NCBI GenBank assembly: GCA_903863375.1
Contig: CAIPBT010000105.1
Location: 40,885-104,884, forward strand
DNA from: an uncultured Ferrovum sp.
GTDB lineage: Bacteria > Pseudomonadota > Gammaproteobacteria > Burkholderiales > Ferrovaceae
Direction: 5' to 3'
Length of the DNA: 64,000 bases
Shown here: positions 50,368 to 63,386 of the stretch, piece by piece
Layout of the letters: each line of letters starts with the position of its first letter
How positions within the stretch are numbered: position 1 is the stretch's first letter
The notes under the pieces: model-generated
What the model was told of the DNA's origin: nothing
The model's input: only the letters and a program-made list of their open reading frames with translations
Databases searched by the model: none
Made by a program: the position numbers and the translations under genes

Positions 50368-50886
50368 TTACTCGACCATCTTCTTGACGTTGGCCAGGCC
50401 ACCGTCGTACACACCCTCGATCAGCTTGGTCACGCCGGCATCGCTCTCGGCTTCCGGCGGGTTGGCGCTGGTGTTCTTGCGCTGGAACTTGCCGGTCCAG
50501 GTCACGGTGGTCATACCGTTCTTGCCCGGCTTCACCGAGAACATCGACTTGTAGCCGGTGATCGGCAGCGGCGACTCAACGATGCGGTAGGTGTAGGTGT
50601 GGGCGACTTCGTTGAACGACAGCAGTTCTTCGGTGAAGCTCGGGCCGTCCTTGATGGTCAGTTCACGCACGGCGTGCGGCTTGTTGTTGCTGCCCTTGAC
50701 GATCACGTCCTTCGAGAACCCCGGATGCCACTTGTTCAGGCTGTCGAAATCTTTGGTGGCTTCCCAGACCTTCTTGACATCGGCCTTGACGTCGATGGTC
50801 TTGGTCACGGTCAGCGTCTTGGGGGCCTCGGCCAGAGCCAGCGTGGGCAGAATGAGGGCGGTGGCGATGGCGATTTGGCGCATCAT
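50368..50886 (-). CDS. SRPBCC (polyketide cyclase/START-like) family secreted protein
   Basis: Signal peptide MMRQIAIATALILPTLALAEA, then VTKTIDVKADVKKVWEATKDFDSLNKWHPGFSKDVI. Confidence 0.85.
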   Translation of the reverse strand: MMRQIAIATALILPTLALAEAPKTLTVTKTIDVKADVKKVWEATKDFDSLNKWHPGFSKDVIVKGSNNKPHAVRELTIKDGPSFTEELLSFNEVAHTYTYRIVESPLPITGYKSMFSVKPGKNGMTTVTWTGKFQRKNTSANPPEAESDAGVTKLIEGVYDGGLANVKKMVE

Positions 50887-51045
50887 GGGGAGGGTTCTCC
50901 TTAGGATTGGTGTGAAAGCCGAATTCTGTGATCGGCAGACAGATGACGCGCGATTTCCGGAAAAGTTCAGGCAATCGGCGAAGATATCGCCGTCCGGCGT
51001 ATAATCGCCGATCACCGCACCATTTCCAATGGCAGGATCCCGCGC

Positions 51046-52014
51046 ATGAAGACCCAATTCCTCGATTTCGAGCAGCCGATCGGCGAGCTGGAAGCCAAGA
51101 TTGAAGAACTGCGTTTTGTGCAGGAAGACTCGGCCGTCGACATCTCGCAGGAGATCGCCCGGCTGCACAAAAAGAGCCAGGCCCTGGCCAAGGACATCTA
51201 CGCCAAGCTCACGGCATGGCAGATCGCCCAGGTTGCCCGGCACCCCCAGCGTCCCTACGCCCTCGACTACTTCGAGGGCATGCTGACCGATTTCAACGAA
51301 CTGCACGGCGACCGCTCCTTCGCGGACGATGCGGCCATCGTCGGTGGCTTGGCCCGCTTTGATGGCCGGCCGGTGATGGTGATCGGCCACCAGAAAGGAC
51401 GCGACACCAAAGACCGCATCTACCGCAATTTCGGACAGGCCCGCCCGGAGGGGTATCGCAAGGCCCTGCGCCTGATGCGCCTGGCGGAGCGGTTCCGGCT
51501 GCCTATCCTGACCTTCATCGACACCCCGGGTGCCTACCCCGGCATTGGCGCGGAAGAGCGCGGCCAGTCAGAGGCAATCGGTCGCAACCTGTTCGAAATG
51601 GCTGGCCTGAAGGTGCCCATCATCTGCACCGTGATTGGCGAAGGCGGCTCGGGCGGTGCCCTGGCGGTGGCGGTCGGCGATGCCACCATGATGCTGCAGT
51701 ACTCGATCTACTCGGTCATTTCGCCGGAAGGCTGCGCCGCGATTCTCTGGAAAACCCCGGCGCGCACTGCCGACGCCGCGGAAGCACTGGGCATCACCGC
51801 CACCCGGCTGAAATCCCTGGGCCTGGTCGATACGGTCATCCCCGAGCCGCTCGGTGGGGCGCACCGGGATCCGGCGGCCGTGATGCAATCGGTACGCAAG
51901 GCCATCCAGGACCAGTTCAAGGTGCTCGACGGCCTGTCGCCGGAAGACCTGATCAAACGCCGCCACGATCGCCTGATGAGCTACGGTCGCTACAAGGAAA
52001 CGGCCATCGCCTGA
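51046..52014 (+). CDS. accA: Acetyl-CoA carboxylase carboxyltransferase subunit alpha
   Basis: [24 protein letters not shown]...[36 protein letters not shown]...[15 protein letters not shown]. Confidence 0.96.
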   Translation: MKTQFLDFEQPIGELEAKIEELRFVQEDSAVDISQEIARLHKKSQALAKDIYAKLTAWQIAQVARHPQRPYALDYFEGMLTDFNELHGDRSFADDAAIVGGLARFDGRPVMVIGHQKGRDTKDRIYRNFGQARPEGYRKALRLMRLAERFRLPILTFIDTPGAYPGIGAEERGQSEAIGRNLFEMAGLKVPIICTVIGEGGSGGALAVAVGDATMMLQYSIYSVISPEGCAAILWKTPARTADAAEALGITATRLKSLGLVDTVIPEPLGGAHRDPAAVMQSVRKAIQDQFKVLDGLSPEDLIKRRHDRLMSYGRYKETAIA

Positions 52015-52026
52015 CCGGTCCTGGCC

Positions 52027-53640
52027 GTGGCAGCCGACGCGCCCCTGCAGGTGCTGCGCGCGGCCCTGCACGCCAGCGGGGTAGTGCCGGGTCAGCATCT
52101 GGTGCTGGCCTGGAGTGGTGGTCTGGATTCCACGGCCCTGCTGCATGCCCTGCTGCAGGCGCAGCGCGATTTGCCGTTTAGCCTGTCGCTGGTCCATGTG
52201 CATCATGGCCTGCAGCCGGCCGCCGACGGCTGGCTGACCCACTGTCAGCAACACGCCAGCCATCTGGGGCTGGATCTGGTCTGTGCACGGGTGACGGTGC
52301 CGCGTGATCCGCCAGAGGGCTTGGAGGCGGCAGCCCGGCAGGCGCGCCTGGCCGTGCTTGCCGCGCAGCCCGGTGACCGCATCGTGCTCGCCCAGCATGC
52401 GGACGATCAGGCCGAGACCGTGCTGCTGGCCCTGCTGCGCGGCGCTGGTCCGGCTGGCCTGGCCGCCATGGGTGAAGGGGCTGTGCCCCCTTCGCATCCC
52501 TTGCACGGCCGGCTCTGGCGGCCCTGGCTGACCCTGCCACGCAGTGTGCTGCTGGCCTGGGCGCGGGCGCAGGGACTGACCTGGATCGAGGATCCGAGCA
52601 ACGCCGACCAGCGCCATGATCGCAACTACCTGCGGGCGGTGATTGGCCCCGGCCTGCAGGGCCGGTTTCCAGGATGGCGGCAATCGCTGGCACGCAGTGC
52701 CGCCTGGGCGGCCGAGGCACAGCATCTGCTGACCGCCCTGGCCGAAGCCGATCTGGCGCACTTCGGGCAGGGCGTGGCTGAGCCCGCCGCCCCCGCTCCC
52801 GCCCCCGCCGCGCCCGCCGCCTGCCCGGGTACCGGCGCATCCGGGCAGGACCCGGCCCGGCTGCCCGGCTCGGTGTGCGAGTGGCAGGCCTTGGCGCGTC
52901 CCCGGCAACGCAATCTGTTGCGTTGGCTGCTGCAGCAGCGTGGCCTGCCGATGATGCCAGGCACGCGCATGGATGCCTGGCTGGATCAGCTCGAAGCAGC
53001 CGGTGACCGCCTGCCGGCGGCAACCTGGGCCGATCTGGTCCTGCGGCGCTGGGCAGGGTCGCTCTGGCTGGAACGCGCGTGGAGCGGACCGCAGCCCGGC
53101 ACCATCGTGCCGACCGCACTGTTCGGACAGGCCGCCACAATGCCCGAGATCAGAATCGGGCTGCAGCTGGCGGGCGGCACACTGCGCTGGCGCCTGATCG
53201 CCGCCGACTCGCCGCCGCTTGCAGCGGGCCTGCCGCGGGCTGCCGTCGACATGCCGCCGGTGGCAGTGGGCCTATCGCGGGTTGCCGCCGACTCGCCGCG
53301 GGTCGCCGCATCCGGGGTGCCTGCTTCCTGGCAGCTCCTGACGCCAGGCGGTCCGGCATTGCCACTGCTGGCGCACCCATTGCAGCAGGGGATCGGCGAG
53401 GTGGCGCTGCACTGGGACATCGGGCAGGCCCAGGTCCAGATCCATCCGGATGGTCCCCATCGCCAGTTGCGCAAGCTGTTTCAGGAACAGGGCATTCCGC
53501 CCTGGCGACGTGCGTGGCTGCCGCGCGTGTACTGCGGCCGTGATCTGGTGGCGGTGGCGGGCGTGGCCACGGCACCCGACTGGCGCGCGCCCCCCGGTTC
53601 GGCCGGCTGGCAGCTGGAGTGGGTGCCTGCCGCGTCCTGA
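52027..53640 (+). CDS. tilS: tRNA(Ile)-lysidine synthase TilS (GTG start)
   Basis: VLAWSGGLDSTALLHALL (PP-loop), HHGLQPAADGW, DQAETVLLALLRGAG; C-terminal TilS domain RKLFQEQGIPPWRRAWLPRVYCGRDLVAV. Confidence 0.93.
   Translation: MAADAPLQVLRAALHASGVVPGQHLVLAWSGGLDSTALLHALLQAQRDLPFSLSLVHVHHGLQPAADGWLTHCQQHASHLGLDLVCARVTVPRDPPEGLEAAARQARLAVLAAQPGDRIVLAQHADDQAETVLLALLRGAGPAGLAAMGEGAVPPSHPLHGRLWRPWLTLPRSVLLAWARAQGLTWIEDPSNADQRHDRNYLRAVIGPGLQGRFPGWRQSLARSAAWAAEAQHLLTALAEADLAHFGQGVAEPAAPAPAPAAPAACPGTGASGQDPARLPGSVCEWQALARPRQRNLLRWLLQQRGLPMMPGTRMDAWLDQLEAAGDRLPAATWADLVLRRWAGSLWLERAWSGPQPGTIVPTALFGQAATMPEIRIGLQLAGGTLRWRLIAADSPPLAAGLPRAAVDMPPVAVGLSRVAADSPRVAASGVPASWQLLTPGGPALPLLAHPLQQGIGEVALHWDIGQAQVQIHPDGPHRQLRKLFQEQGIPPWRRAWLPRVYCGRDLVAVAGVATAPDWRAPPGSAGWQLEWVPAAS
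53200..53325. repeat. 42-bp (14-aa) tandem repeat, about 3 degenerate copies, in tilS
   Basis: AADSPPLAAGLPRA / AVDMPPVAVGLSRV / AADSPRVAASGVPA at 53200, 53242 and 53284. Confidence 0.88.
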
Positions 53641-53714
53641 AAGCAGCGCGGTGTTGGGCAGATGCCCATGGTACAATTTAGGGCTTTGTCAATCATCACC
53701 TTAGCGGAGTCCCC

Positions 53715-54140
53715 ATGGCGCTGGAACGTACCCTCTCGATCATCAAGCCCGATGCTGTTGCCAAAAATGTCATCGGCCAGATTTACACGCGTTTCGAACA
53801 GGCCGGCCTGAAGGTGATTGCCGCCCGCATGATCCATCTGTCGCGTCAGGAAGCCGAAGGTTTTTATGCGGTTCACCGTGAGCGTCCCTTCTTCAAGGAC
53901 CTGGTCGAGTTCATGATCTCCGGCCCCGTCATGGTGCAGGCCCTCGAAGGCGAGGGTGCCATCCTGAAGAACCGCGACCTGATGGGTGCCACTGATCCGA
54001 AGAAGGCCGCGCCGGGCACCATCCGCGCCGACTTCGCCGACAGCATCGATGCCAATGCCGTGCATGGCTCCGACGCTGCCGAAACGGCCGCCCAGGAAAT
54101 CGCCTATTTCTTCCCGGCACTGAACGTCTACAGCCGCTAA
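53715..54140 (+). CDS. ndk: Nucleoside diphosphate kinase
   Basis: [39 protein letters not shown]...[20 protein letters not shown]. Confidence 0.97.
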   Translation: MALERTLSIIKPDAVAKNVIGQIYTRFEQAGLKVIAARMIHLSRQEAEGFYAVHRERPFFKDLVEFMISGPVMVQALEGEGAILKNRDLMGATDPKKAAPGTIRADFADSIDANAVHGSDAAETAAQEIAYFFPALNVYSR

Positions 54141-54174
54141 GCTGGAAACTGCCGTCCTGTCCGAGGCCGCCGTC

Positions 54175-55275
54175 ATGGAACCTGCCATCGAAGCCGTCAA
54201 TCTGCTCGACCTGAATCTGGCCCAACTGGAGGCGTTTGTCGAAAGCCTGGGCGAGAAGCGGTTCCGGGCACGACAGCTGATGCGCTGGATTCATCTGTAC
54301 GGCCAGGACGACTTTGCGGCCATGAGCGATCTCGCGCGCAGCCTGCGCGAGAAGCTCGCCGGCCGGGCGGTGATCGCGCCGCCCCGGCTGCTGGATACGC
54401 AAGCATCCGAAGACGGCACCCGCAAATGGGTGCTGGAAGTCGGGGCCGGCAATGCCATCGAAACCGTCTTCATTCCCGAAGGTGACCGTGGCACCCTCTG
54501 CGTCTCGTCGCAGGTGGGCTGTGCCCTGGCGTGCACCTTCTGTTCCACCGGCCACCAGGGTTTCAACCGCAACCTGACCACGGCTGAGATCATCGGACAG
54601 CTGTGGTGGGCCAACCGTGCGCTGGGGCGCGATCCGAAAGGCGAACGCATCATCAGCAATGTGGTGATGATGGGCATGGGCGAGCCACTGGCCAATTTCG
54701 AGTGCGTGGATGCGGCACTCGACATCATGCTCGACGATTTCGGTTACGGCCTGTCGCGCCGCCGGGTCACGCTGTCCACCTCGGGCATCGTGCCGGCGCT
54801 CGACCGCCTGCGCGACCGTCACCCGGTGGCGCTTGCGGTTTCCCTGCATGCGCCAAACGACGCGCTGCGCGATGTCATCGTGCCGATCAACCGCAAATAT
54901 CCGCTGGCCGAATTGCTGGCCGCCTGTCGCCGCTATCTCGAAGCCGCTCCGCGTGACTTTGTCACCTTCGAATATGTGATGCTCGACGGGGTCAATGACA
55001 GCACGGCGCAGGCGCACGAACTGCTGGAACTGGTGGCCGGTACGCCATGCAAGTTCAACCTGATTCCGTTCAATCCCTTTCCCGGCAGCCAGTACCGGCG
55101 CTCGCGGCCGGATGCCATCGCGCGGTTCCGCGATGTGCTGATGCAGGCCGGCTATGTGGTCACGGTCAGGCGTACCCGTGGCGATGACATCGATGCCGCC
55201 TGCGGCCAGCTGGCAGGTCAGGTGCAGGACCGGTCCCGGCGAGCCGAGCGGCTGCAGCGCGAGGGGCTGCAATGA
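54175..55275 (+). CDS. rlmN: 23S rRNA (adenine-C2)-methyltransferase RlmN
   Basis: [34 protein letters not shown] (radical SAM CxxxCxxC); [14 protein letters not shown]. Confidence 0.96.
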   Translation: MEPAIEAVNLLDLNLAQLEAFVESLGEKRFRARQLMRWIHLYGQDDFAAMSDLARSLREKLAGRAVIAPPRLLDTQASEDGTRKWVLEVGAGNAIETVFIPEGDRGTLCVSSQVGCALACTFCSTGHQGFNRNLTTAEIIGQLWWANRALGRDPKGERIISNVVMMGMGEPLANFECVDAALDIMLDDFGYGLSRRRVTLSTSGIVPALDRLRDRHPVALAVSLHAPNDALRDVIVPINRKYPLAELLAACRRYLEAAPRDFVTFEYVMLDGVNDSTAQAHELLELVAGTPCKFNLIPFNPFPGSQYRRSRPDAIARFRDVLMQAGYVVTVRRTRGDDIDAACGQLAGQVQDRSRRAERLQREGLQ

Positions 55276-56096
55276 GTCGCGTGGCGATGCCCCTACTGGC
55301 AGCGCTGGCGGCCTTGCTGGTGTGTGCATGCACCGGCACCACCACCCTGCGCAACGGCGTGGAAACCGCCAACCGGCAGCAGCCCACTGCGGCCGCCCAG
55401 GAGGCGGCCAAGCGGGCCGAGGTGCACGAACGCGCCATGGCGCATGTTGCGCTGGCAGCGGCCTATTACGACCGTACGCTCTATGCCATCGTGCTGGAAG
55501 AAATCAACGAGGCGCTGCAGGTCGAGCCCGGCAATGTGCCGGCCTGGAGCCTGCGCGGCCTGACCTACATGGCGTTGCGCGAAGACCGCGATGCCGAGGA
55601 CAGTTTCCGCCAGGGCTTGCGCCTGGCGCCAAACGACCCCGAGATCGGCAACAACTACGCCTATTTCCTGTGTGACCGGGGCCGCCCGGAAGAGGGGCTG
55701 AGCCGCCTCGGGCCGGTGCTGCAGGACCCGCTCTATCGCACGCCCGAGAAAGCCTTGTACAACGCTGCCCAGTGCGCGCGACGACGCAACGACATGCCGG
55801 CGGCCCTGGCTTATCTGCGGCGGGCAGTGAAACTGGCCCCGACCGATGGGCCCAGTGCCACGGCACTGGCCGAACTCCTGGAGCAGGACAAGCACCCGGG
55901 CGAGGCACGCGAAGTGCTGCGCCCCCTGCTGCGCGCCCTGCCGCCACCGAAGGCCACGCTCGAGACCATGATCCGACTGGATCAGGCGCTGGCCGATCCC
56001 GTACAGGCCGCCGAACACCGGGCCATGCTGCAGAAATTCCACACCGAGCAAAAGGACGGAACGGTGCCGCCGGCAGATCCGAAATCCCATGAGTGA
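55272..56096 (+). CDS. PilW/PilF-type TPR lipoprotein for type IV pilus biogenesis
   Basis: Signal plus LLVCACTG lipobox-like Cys; TPR repeats; between rlmN and rodZ. Confidence 0.85.
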   Translation: MSRVAMPLLAALAALLVCACTGTTTLRNGVETANRQQPTAAAQEAAKRAEVHERAMAHVALAAAYYDRTLYAIVLEEINEALQVEPGNVPAWSLRGLTYMALREDRDAEDSFRQGLRLAPNDPEIGNNYAYFLCDRGRPEEGLSRLGPVLQDPLYRTPEKALYNAAQCARRRNDMPAALAYLRRAVKLAPTDGPSATALAELLEQDKHPGEAREVLRPLLRALPPPKATLETMIRLDQALADPVQAAEHRAMLQKFHTEQKDGTVPPADPKSHE

Positions 56097-57300
56097 TCCC
56101 GCTTCCTCGGCAAATCCGGACGGCGCATCCCCTGACGCCGGCGTCGTCCCTGAACACTTGCCGCCCTCGGCTGAAGCAAGCCTGGTGCCGGTGCGCGGCA
56201 CGCGCATGCGGGCGGCGCGCGAGGCGGCCGGCCTTGACGTGGCCGGCATGGCCGGACGCCTGCGTCTGTCGCAGGCCCAGGTGACGGCGCTGGAGGCCGA
56301 TGATCTGGCGGCCTTGCCGCCGGCAACCTTCGTGCGCGGCTTCGTCCGCAACTATGCGCGTGCCCTGGGCTTGCCCGGTGATGCCTTCGACGATGTTCCG
56401 CCAGCGGCCGCCATGGCGGCGGTTGCCCAGGCAACCCCGGAATTGTCGGTCCGTCCGGCCATGCTGCTGCCGCTGCCACAGACCGGCAAGACGATTGAGA
56501 GCACGCGCAGTCAATCCAACCGCCGCTGGCTGGTGGCTGCTGTGCTGGTGTTGGTGATCGGCCTGGTGGGCGGGATGCTGCGTCTGGAACACCTGCGCGA
56601 GGCACGCGAACTGGTGGTACGCAACACCGAGGGTCCCCTGTTGCGCCTGGGCAGCCTGATCGGTTTCCCGGTCAAGGCCACGTCGGTCACGGCGGCGCCC
56701 GTCGGCGAGGGGCCGCCTGCCGATCCGGCGCGTCCGGCCGAGGCTGGCAGTTCGTCGGCACCGGCATCCGGCGGGACCGGCGTCGTCGGTCCGGCGGCCA
56801 CCATCACCGCCGACACCGCCGCCGGTGGCTCGGCGCCCGCTGCCGATACGGCGGCCAGCAGCACCGCTACGGCGACGTTGGCCGGGGCTGGCGCCCCGGC
56901 ATCTGCGCTGCCGACGATTCCGCTGCCGCCCCTGGCCAAGGCCCTTCCGCCGGCGGTCGCGGCACGCGACACCACGCCGGCAGCGGTGTCGCCTGCGGCC
57001 GCCTCGCCTGCGGCTGGTTCCTCTGCCACTGCCAGCGCGACCGCGGCGGTGCCGCTCAGCCTCCGTTTCGACGGCGACTGTTGGGTCGAAGTTCGCGACC
57101 GCGCCGGCAAGGTGCTGTTCTCGGGCATGGCGCATGCCGGTGAGGAAAAGGACCTGCCGGTGTCGTCGCCCGTCAAGGTGCTGCTCGGCAATGCCGCCAT
57201 GGCCCGGGTGATGTTCGACGGCGATCCGGTCGATCTGGCCGGGCATATCCAGGACACGGTGGCGAAGCTGTCGCTGGATCCCGGCAGCCGTCATCCCTGA
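56089..57300 (+). CDS. rodZ: RodZ-like protein (HTH + TM + DUF4115)
   Basis: GTRMRAAREAAGLDVAGMAGRLRLSQAQVTALEADDLAALPPATFVRGFVRNYARALGLP; TM; Ala/Pro-rich linker; LRFDGDCWVEVRDRAGKVLFSGM. Confidence 0.9.
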   Translation: MSDPASSANPDGASPDAGVVPEHLPPSAEASLVPVRGTRMRAAREAAGLDVAGMAGRLRLSQAQVTALEADDLAALPPATFVRGFVRNYARALGLPGDAFDDVPPAAAMAAVAQATPELSVRPAMLLPLPQTGKTIESTRSQSNRRWLVAAVLVLVIGLVGGMLRLEHLREARELVVRNTEGPLLRLGSLIGFPVKATSVTAAPVGEGPPADPARPAEAGSSSAPASGGTGVVGPAATITADTAAGGSAPAADTAASSTATATLAGAGAPASALPTIPLPPLAKALPPAVAARDTTPAAVSPAAASPAAGSSATASATAAVPLSLRFDGDCWVEVRDRAGKVLFSGMAHAGEEKDLPVSSPVKVLLGNAAMARVMFDGDPVDLAGHIQDTVAKLSLDPGSRHP

Positions 57301-57435
57301 GCCGCCCGGTTGCTGCCTCGACCGATCCCTGTCCTGACCGTCGCCCGCCCTGCCTGACGCCTGCATCCACGGCCACCCCATCCGGACTGAATTTTCAATG
57401 CCACGATCCCCGAATCGAAGAGCGGAGTGCCGACC

Positions 57436-58661
<1,226 letters not shown>

Positions 58662-58665
<4 letters not shown>

Positions 58666-59960
58666 GCCAGCTGTTTCAGGCAGTACGCGGGATGAATGAC
58701 ATCCTGCCGGATGTATCGCACGAGTGGGAGTTTCTTGAGGACACGCTGCGCGCCTGGCTGGCAAGCTATGGCTATCGCCAGCTGCGCACGCCGCTGCTCG
58801 AACCGACGGCGCTGTTCACCCGTTCGATCGGCGAGGTGACCGACATTGTCGAGAAGGAGATGTACAGCTTCGAAGACAGCCTGAACGGGGAAAAGCTAAC
58901 CCTGCGGCCGGAGGCCACTGCCTCGTCGGTGCGCGCGGTGCTGCAGCACAACCTGTTGTATCCGGGACCGCAGCGCCTCTGGTACATGGGGCCGATGTTC
59001 CGCCATGAGCGTCCGCAAAAGGGACGATATCGCCAGTTCCATCAATGTGGTGCCGAAGCCCTGGGGTTCGCCGGGCCGGACATCGATGCCGAACTGATCC
59101 TGATGACCGCCAGGCTCTGGAAACAGCTTGCCCTGCCGCCGGTCGAGCTGCAGATCAACAGCCTTGGGGCGCCGGAGGCGCGCCAGCGGCACCGCGAACG
59201 CCTGATCGCGTACCTGGAAGGCCATCATGAGCTGCTCGACGAGGAAGCGCGCCGCCGGCTGCACACCAACCCGCTGCGCATCCTCGACAGCAAGAACCCG
59301 GCGATGCAGGCGATGATTGAGGCGGCACCGCAGCTGCTCGACGATCTCGACGATGCGTCGCGCCAGCATTTCGAGGCCCTGCAGGGCATGCTGCACGCCG
59401 CCGGCATTGCTTTCCGCGTCAATCCTCGGCTGGTGCGTGGCCTGGACTACTACAATGCGACGGTGTTCGAGTGGGTAACCACGGCGCTGGGCGCGCAGGG
59501 CACCATCTGTGCAGGCGGGCGCTATGACGGGCTGATTCCGCAACTGGGTGGCAAACCGACCGCCGCCGCTGGATTCGGGATGGGCATGGAACGGCTGCTG
59601 CTGTTGCGCCAGGAAGCGCACGGGGCGCTGCCCGCGCCGGCACCGGACGTCTATCTGGCCTGCAGCGGCGGCGAACTGGCAGCGTACGCGCTGCGCGTGG
59701 CCGAATCCCTGCGCGACGCTGGATGGCGTACCCTGTTTCACGCCGGTGGCGGCAGTTTCAAGTCGCAGCTCAAGCGCGCCGATGCCAGCGGCGCCGCAAT
59801 CTGTGTCATCGTCGGGGAGGAAGAGGCAGGCCGGCAGGCCGTCACCGTCAAGCCCCTGCGCGGTCAGGGTGAGCAGACCGAGGTCGCCTGGGGCGACCTC
59901 GCGGCCACCGCGGCGCGCTGGTGCGTGACTGCCCCGGCAGATACCGGCCGTTCCGGCTGA
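58662..59960 (+). CDS. hisS: Histidyl-tRNA synthetase
   Basis: [17 protein letters not shown]...[52 protein letters not shown]. Confidence 0.96.
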
Positions 59961-59968
59961 TCCAACCG

Positions 59969-60029
59969 TTTTTTGCCTGGAAGGTGCACGGCGCGCGCCG
60001 GAGCCTTCCCTTTTTGCCAGGAAGCTGCA
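59969..60029. repeat. 20-bp imperfect direct repeat flanking a GC-rich palindrome (hisS-yfgM gap)
   Basis: ttttttgcctggaaggtgca (59969) vs ctttttgccaggaagctgca (60010), 17/20 identical; between them cggcgcgcgccgg; ggaagg...ccttccc-ttttt also forms a terminator-like hairpin. Confidence 0.7.
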
Positions 60030-60704
60030 ATGTACGATCTCGAAGAGCAGGAAAAAATTGACGCCCTCAAGGGCTGGTGGAAGGAAAACCGCAATCAGGT
60101 GGTGATGGCGGCCTTGGCCGGGCTGGTGCTGTACGCCGGCATCACCGGCTGGAAGTCGTGGAAGGCGAGCCAGGCCGATCAGGCCGCCAACCAGTTCCTG
60201 ACCTTCCAGCAGGCCAGCACGGCAGCCCAGGGCGACCCGCTGAAGATCCAGGCTGCGGCGCGCACCCTCGAGACGGCCAGCCCGCACTCGCCCTTTGCGT
60301 CGCGCGCGGCCCTGATGGCTGCTGTGGCGCTGGCCAATGCCGACAAGAAGGCCGAAGCGCAGGTCGAATTGCAGTGGGTGGTGGATCACGCCAGTGAGGC
60401 GGAACTGGTGTCGCTCGCGCGCATCCGGCTGGCCGGCCTGCTCGCCGATCAGCAGAAATACGATCCGGCGCTCGCCCTGTTGGCCACCGGCGTGGACGCC
60501 GGCTTTGCCACCCTGGCCGGGGACCGTCGTGGCGACATCCTGCTGGCGCAGGGCAAGGTGGTTGAGGCACGGGCTGCCTACCGCAGCGCGCTGGAAACGG
60601 CCGAGGGCAGCAGTCCGCTGAAGGCAGGCCTGCAGACCAAGGTCGATGCGCTGGGAGGCGATACCCCGGCACCCAAGGCCGCCGCGGCGGAAGGCAGCAA
60701 GTGA
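60030..60704 (+). CDS. YfgM-like ancillary SecYEG translocon subunit (TPR_21)
   Basis: MYDLEEQEKIDALKGWWKENRNQVVMAALAGLVLYAGITGWKSWKASQADQAANQF. Confidence 0.92.
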   Translation: MYDLEEQEKIDALKGWWKENRNQVVMAALAGLVLYAGITGWKSWKASQADQAANQFLTFQQASTAAQGDPLKIQAAARTLETASPHSPFASRAALMAAVALANADKKAEAQVELQWVVDHASEAELVSLARIRLAGLLADQQKYDPALALLATGVDAGFATLAGDRRGDILLAQGKVVEARAAYRSALETAEGSSPLKAGLQTKVDALGGDTPAPKAAAAEGSK

Positions 60705-61852
60705 TGGCCGCTTTCCGGAAAGCCACGCTGGCCGGGCGTGCCGCCCTGCTGCTTCTGACTGCCGGGGTGGCGGGCTGCAGCCTGTTCGGGTCGACCGAAC
60801 ACGTCATCCCGCCCCTGAAGAGCGATGCGTCGCTGCGCCAGTTGTCGCCGCGCTGGCATGTCGATTTTTCTGACAGCGGCATCCCGCTGGCTCCTGGGGT
60901 GAGCGATGGCCGCGTCTATGTGGCGCGCACGTCGGGCGACCTCGAAGCGCTGGATGCCACCAGTGGCAGCGTGCTGTGGAAGGGCAGCGTCAACACCCGG
61001 CTCTCGGGCGGGGTTGGCGCCGGGGCGCACCATGTTGCACTGGGCACCCAGACCGGTCAGGTGATCCTGTTTGACGAAGACGGCCATGAGCAGTGGCGCA
61101 TGGCTACCGGGGGCAGCGCCATCAGCGCACCGCCGCTGATCAGCGACGACGTGGTGGTGGCGCGTACAGGCGACGGAAAGCTGCTGGGACTTGACCTCGC
61201 CACCGGCAAGCGGCGCTGGATGCTTGAGCGCAGCCTGCCACCGCTCACGCTGTACCGGGCGAGCAGTGCCACGGCCGGGCGCGGTGCCCTGTTCCTGGCC
61301 ATGCCCGGCGGCAAGTTGCTGGCGTTGACCACGGACAAGGGCAAGGTCGGCTGGGAGGCCGTGGTGGCCATCCCACGGGGCGCAACCGAGCTGGAGCGCG
61401 TCGCCGATGTGACCGGCACCCCGGTGACGGGAGAACGCGACGTGTGTGCCGCCAGCTATCAGGGACGGGTGGCCTGTTTCGATGCCAGCACGGGCAATCC
61501 GCTGTGGTCCCGCGAGACCTCCAGCGTCAGCGGCCTGGCCGCCGACAGCGGCCGGGTCTACGTCGGCGATGAAAAAGGCGTGGTCTCGGCTTGGGACCGC
61601 ACCACCGGCAGTCCAGCCTGGAAAAATGACACCCTGAGCGGTCGACGCCTGATCGGTGCCGTGGCCGCAGCCGGCACGGTGGTGACCGGCGACCTGCAAG
61701 GCTATGTGCACTGGCTGGAGCGCAGCGACGGCAAGCTGGTGGCGCGTGGCGCCACCGATGGGTCCAGCCTGAACCAGCAGCCGGTTTTTCTTGGCGATGG
61801 TGTGCTGGTGCAAACTCGCGACGGCGGGCTGTACGCCTTCCCGATGCCCTGA
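60701..61852 (+). CDS. bamB: Outer membrane protein assembly factor BamB
   Basis: Lipoprotein signal [15 protein letters not shown]-like beta-propeller repeats. Confidence 0.94.
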   Translation: MMAAFRKATLAGRAALLLLTAGVAGCSLFGSTEHVIPPLKSDASLRQLSPRWHVDFSDSGIPLAPGVSDGRVYVARTSGDLEALDATSGSVLWKGSVNTRLSGGVGAGAHHVALGTQTGQVILFDEDGHEQWRMATGGSAISAPPLISDDVVVARTGDGKLLGLDLATGKRRWMLERSLPPLTLYRASSATAGRGALFLAMPGGKLLALTTDKGKVGWEAVVAIPRGATELERVADVTGTPVTGERDVCAASYQGRVACFDASTGNPLWSRETSSVSGLAADSGRVYVGDEKGVVSAWDRTTGSPAWKNDTLSGRRLIGAVAAAGTVVTGDLQGYVHWLERSDGKLVARGATDGSSLNQQPVFLGDGVLVQTRDGGLYAFPMP

Positions 61853-61865
61853 GGAATCCTGCCGC

Positions 61866-63272
61866 ATGCTGCCAACCATCGCCCTGGTGGGACGCCCCAA
61901 TGTGGGCAAATCCACCCTGTTCAACCGCCTGACCCGCACCCGCGACGCGCTGGTGGCCGACCTGCCTGGCCTCACCCGCGACCGCCATTACGGCAAGGCA
62001 AAGCTGGGCGATCTCAAGTACTTCGTTGTCGATACCGGTGGATTCGAGCCAAAGACCGACGATGGCATTCTCAAGCAGATGGCCCGGCAGACGCTGCAGG
62101 CGATCGACGAAGCCGACCGCATCGTGTTCCTGACCGATGCGCGCCAGGGATTGACCCATGGCGACAAGCAGATTGCCGAGGTGCTGCGCAAGCGTGGCAA
62201 GCCGGTGGTGCTCGCGGTCAACAAGGCCGAGGGCATGCGTCATGGGGTGGTCACGGCCGAGTTCCACGAACTGGGACTCGGCGAACCGTGCGCCATTTCC
62301 GGCGCACACGGCGACAGCATCGAGGAACTGATGGAACTGGTGCTGGCCGGGTACGAACCCGAGCCGGAAGCCGACGACGACCGGCCGCGCAATCCGCGCA
62401 TTGCGATTGTGGGGCGGCCCAACGTCGGCAAGTCCACCCTCGTCAATGCCCTGCTCGGCGAGGATCGCGTGATCGCCTTCGACCAGCCCGGCACCACCCG
62501 CGACAGCATCTACATCGATTTCCAGCGCGGCGAACGCACCTACACGCTGATTGACACCGCCGGCGTGCGCCGCCGCGGCAAGGTATTCGAGGCGATTGAA
62601 AAGTTTTCGGTGATCAAGACCCTGCAGGCGATTGAAGATGCCAATGTGGTGGTGATGGTGGTCGATGCCCAGCAGGACATCTCCGATCAGGATGCGCACA
62701 TCGCCGGCCACGTGCTGGAACAGGGCAGGGCGGTGGTGCTGGCCGTCAACAAATGGGACGGCATGGACACCTATCACCGCGAGGTGACCAAGAACATGCT
62801 CTCGCGCAAGCTGGGATTCCTCGATTTTGCCCAGCACCTGTTCATCAGCGCCCTGCATGGGCAGGGCATGAACGGGCTGTTTCCGTCGATTGATGCGGCC
62901 TATGCGGCGGCCTTCACCAAGCTGTCTACCCCAAAGCTGACGCGCGCCATGATGGCGGCGGTGGCGCAGCACCAGCCGCCAAAGAACGGCCCGTTCCGGC
63001 CCAAGCTGCGCTATGCTCACCAAGGAGGCATGAATCCGCCGCTGGTGATTGTGCACGGCAGCGCCACCAATCACGTTCCGGATTCCTACAAACGCTACCT
63101 CGAGAACACCTTCCGCACCCACTTCGAATTGCGTGGCACGCCATTGCGTGTCGAGTTCCGTCAAGGGTTCAACCCCTTCGAGGGGCGCAAGGCCGCCCCG
63201 TTGACGGAGCGTGAAGAGAACAAGGCACGTCGCAACCGGCGTCGCGGTCGCAAACTGTTCGGTGGCACCTGA
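61866..63272 (+). CDS. der: Ribosome biogenesis GTPase Der (EngA)
   Basis: Two GTPase domains: [38 protein letters not shown] and [38 protein letters not shown]-like C-terminus. Confidence 0.97.
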   Translation: MLPTIALVGRPNVGKSTLFNRLTRTRDALVADLPGLTRDRHYGKAKLGDLKYFVVDTGGFEPKTDDGILKQMARQTLQAIDEADRIVFLTDARQGLTHGDKQIAEVLRKRGKPVVLAVNKAEGMRHGVVTAEFHELGLGEPCAISGAHGDSIEELMELVLAGYEPEPEADDDRPRNPRIAIVGRPNVGKSTLVNALLGEDRVIAFDQPGTTRDSIYIDFQRGERTYTLIDTAGVRRRGKVFEAIEKFSVIKTLQAIEDANVVVMVVDAQQDISDQDAHIAGHVLEQGRAVVLAVNKWDGMDTYHREVTKNMLSRKLGFLDFAQHLFISALHGQGMNGLFPSIDAAYAAAFTKLSTPKLTRAMMAAVAQHQPPKNGPFRPKLRYAHQGGMNPPLVIVHGSATNHVPDSYKRYLENTFRTHFELRGTPLRVEFRQGFNPFEGRKAAPLTEREENKARRNRRRGRKLFGGT

Positions 63273-63386
63273 GGCACACCCCTGACCGCTGTTCGCGTCA
63301 ATCCATTGCGGAACGACTGGCTAGGAACAGCGTCAGACTTTGTATACAGTACTTAAACCAAATTCTGGATTCGCGGAGAACCACCG

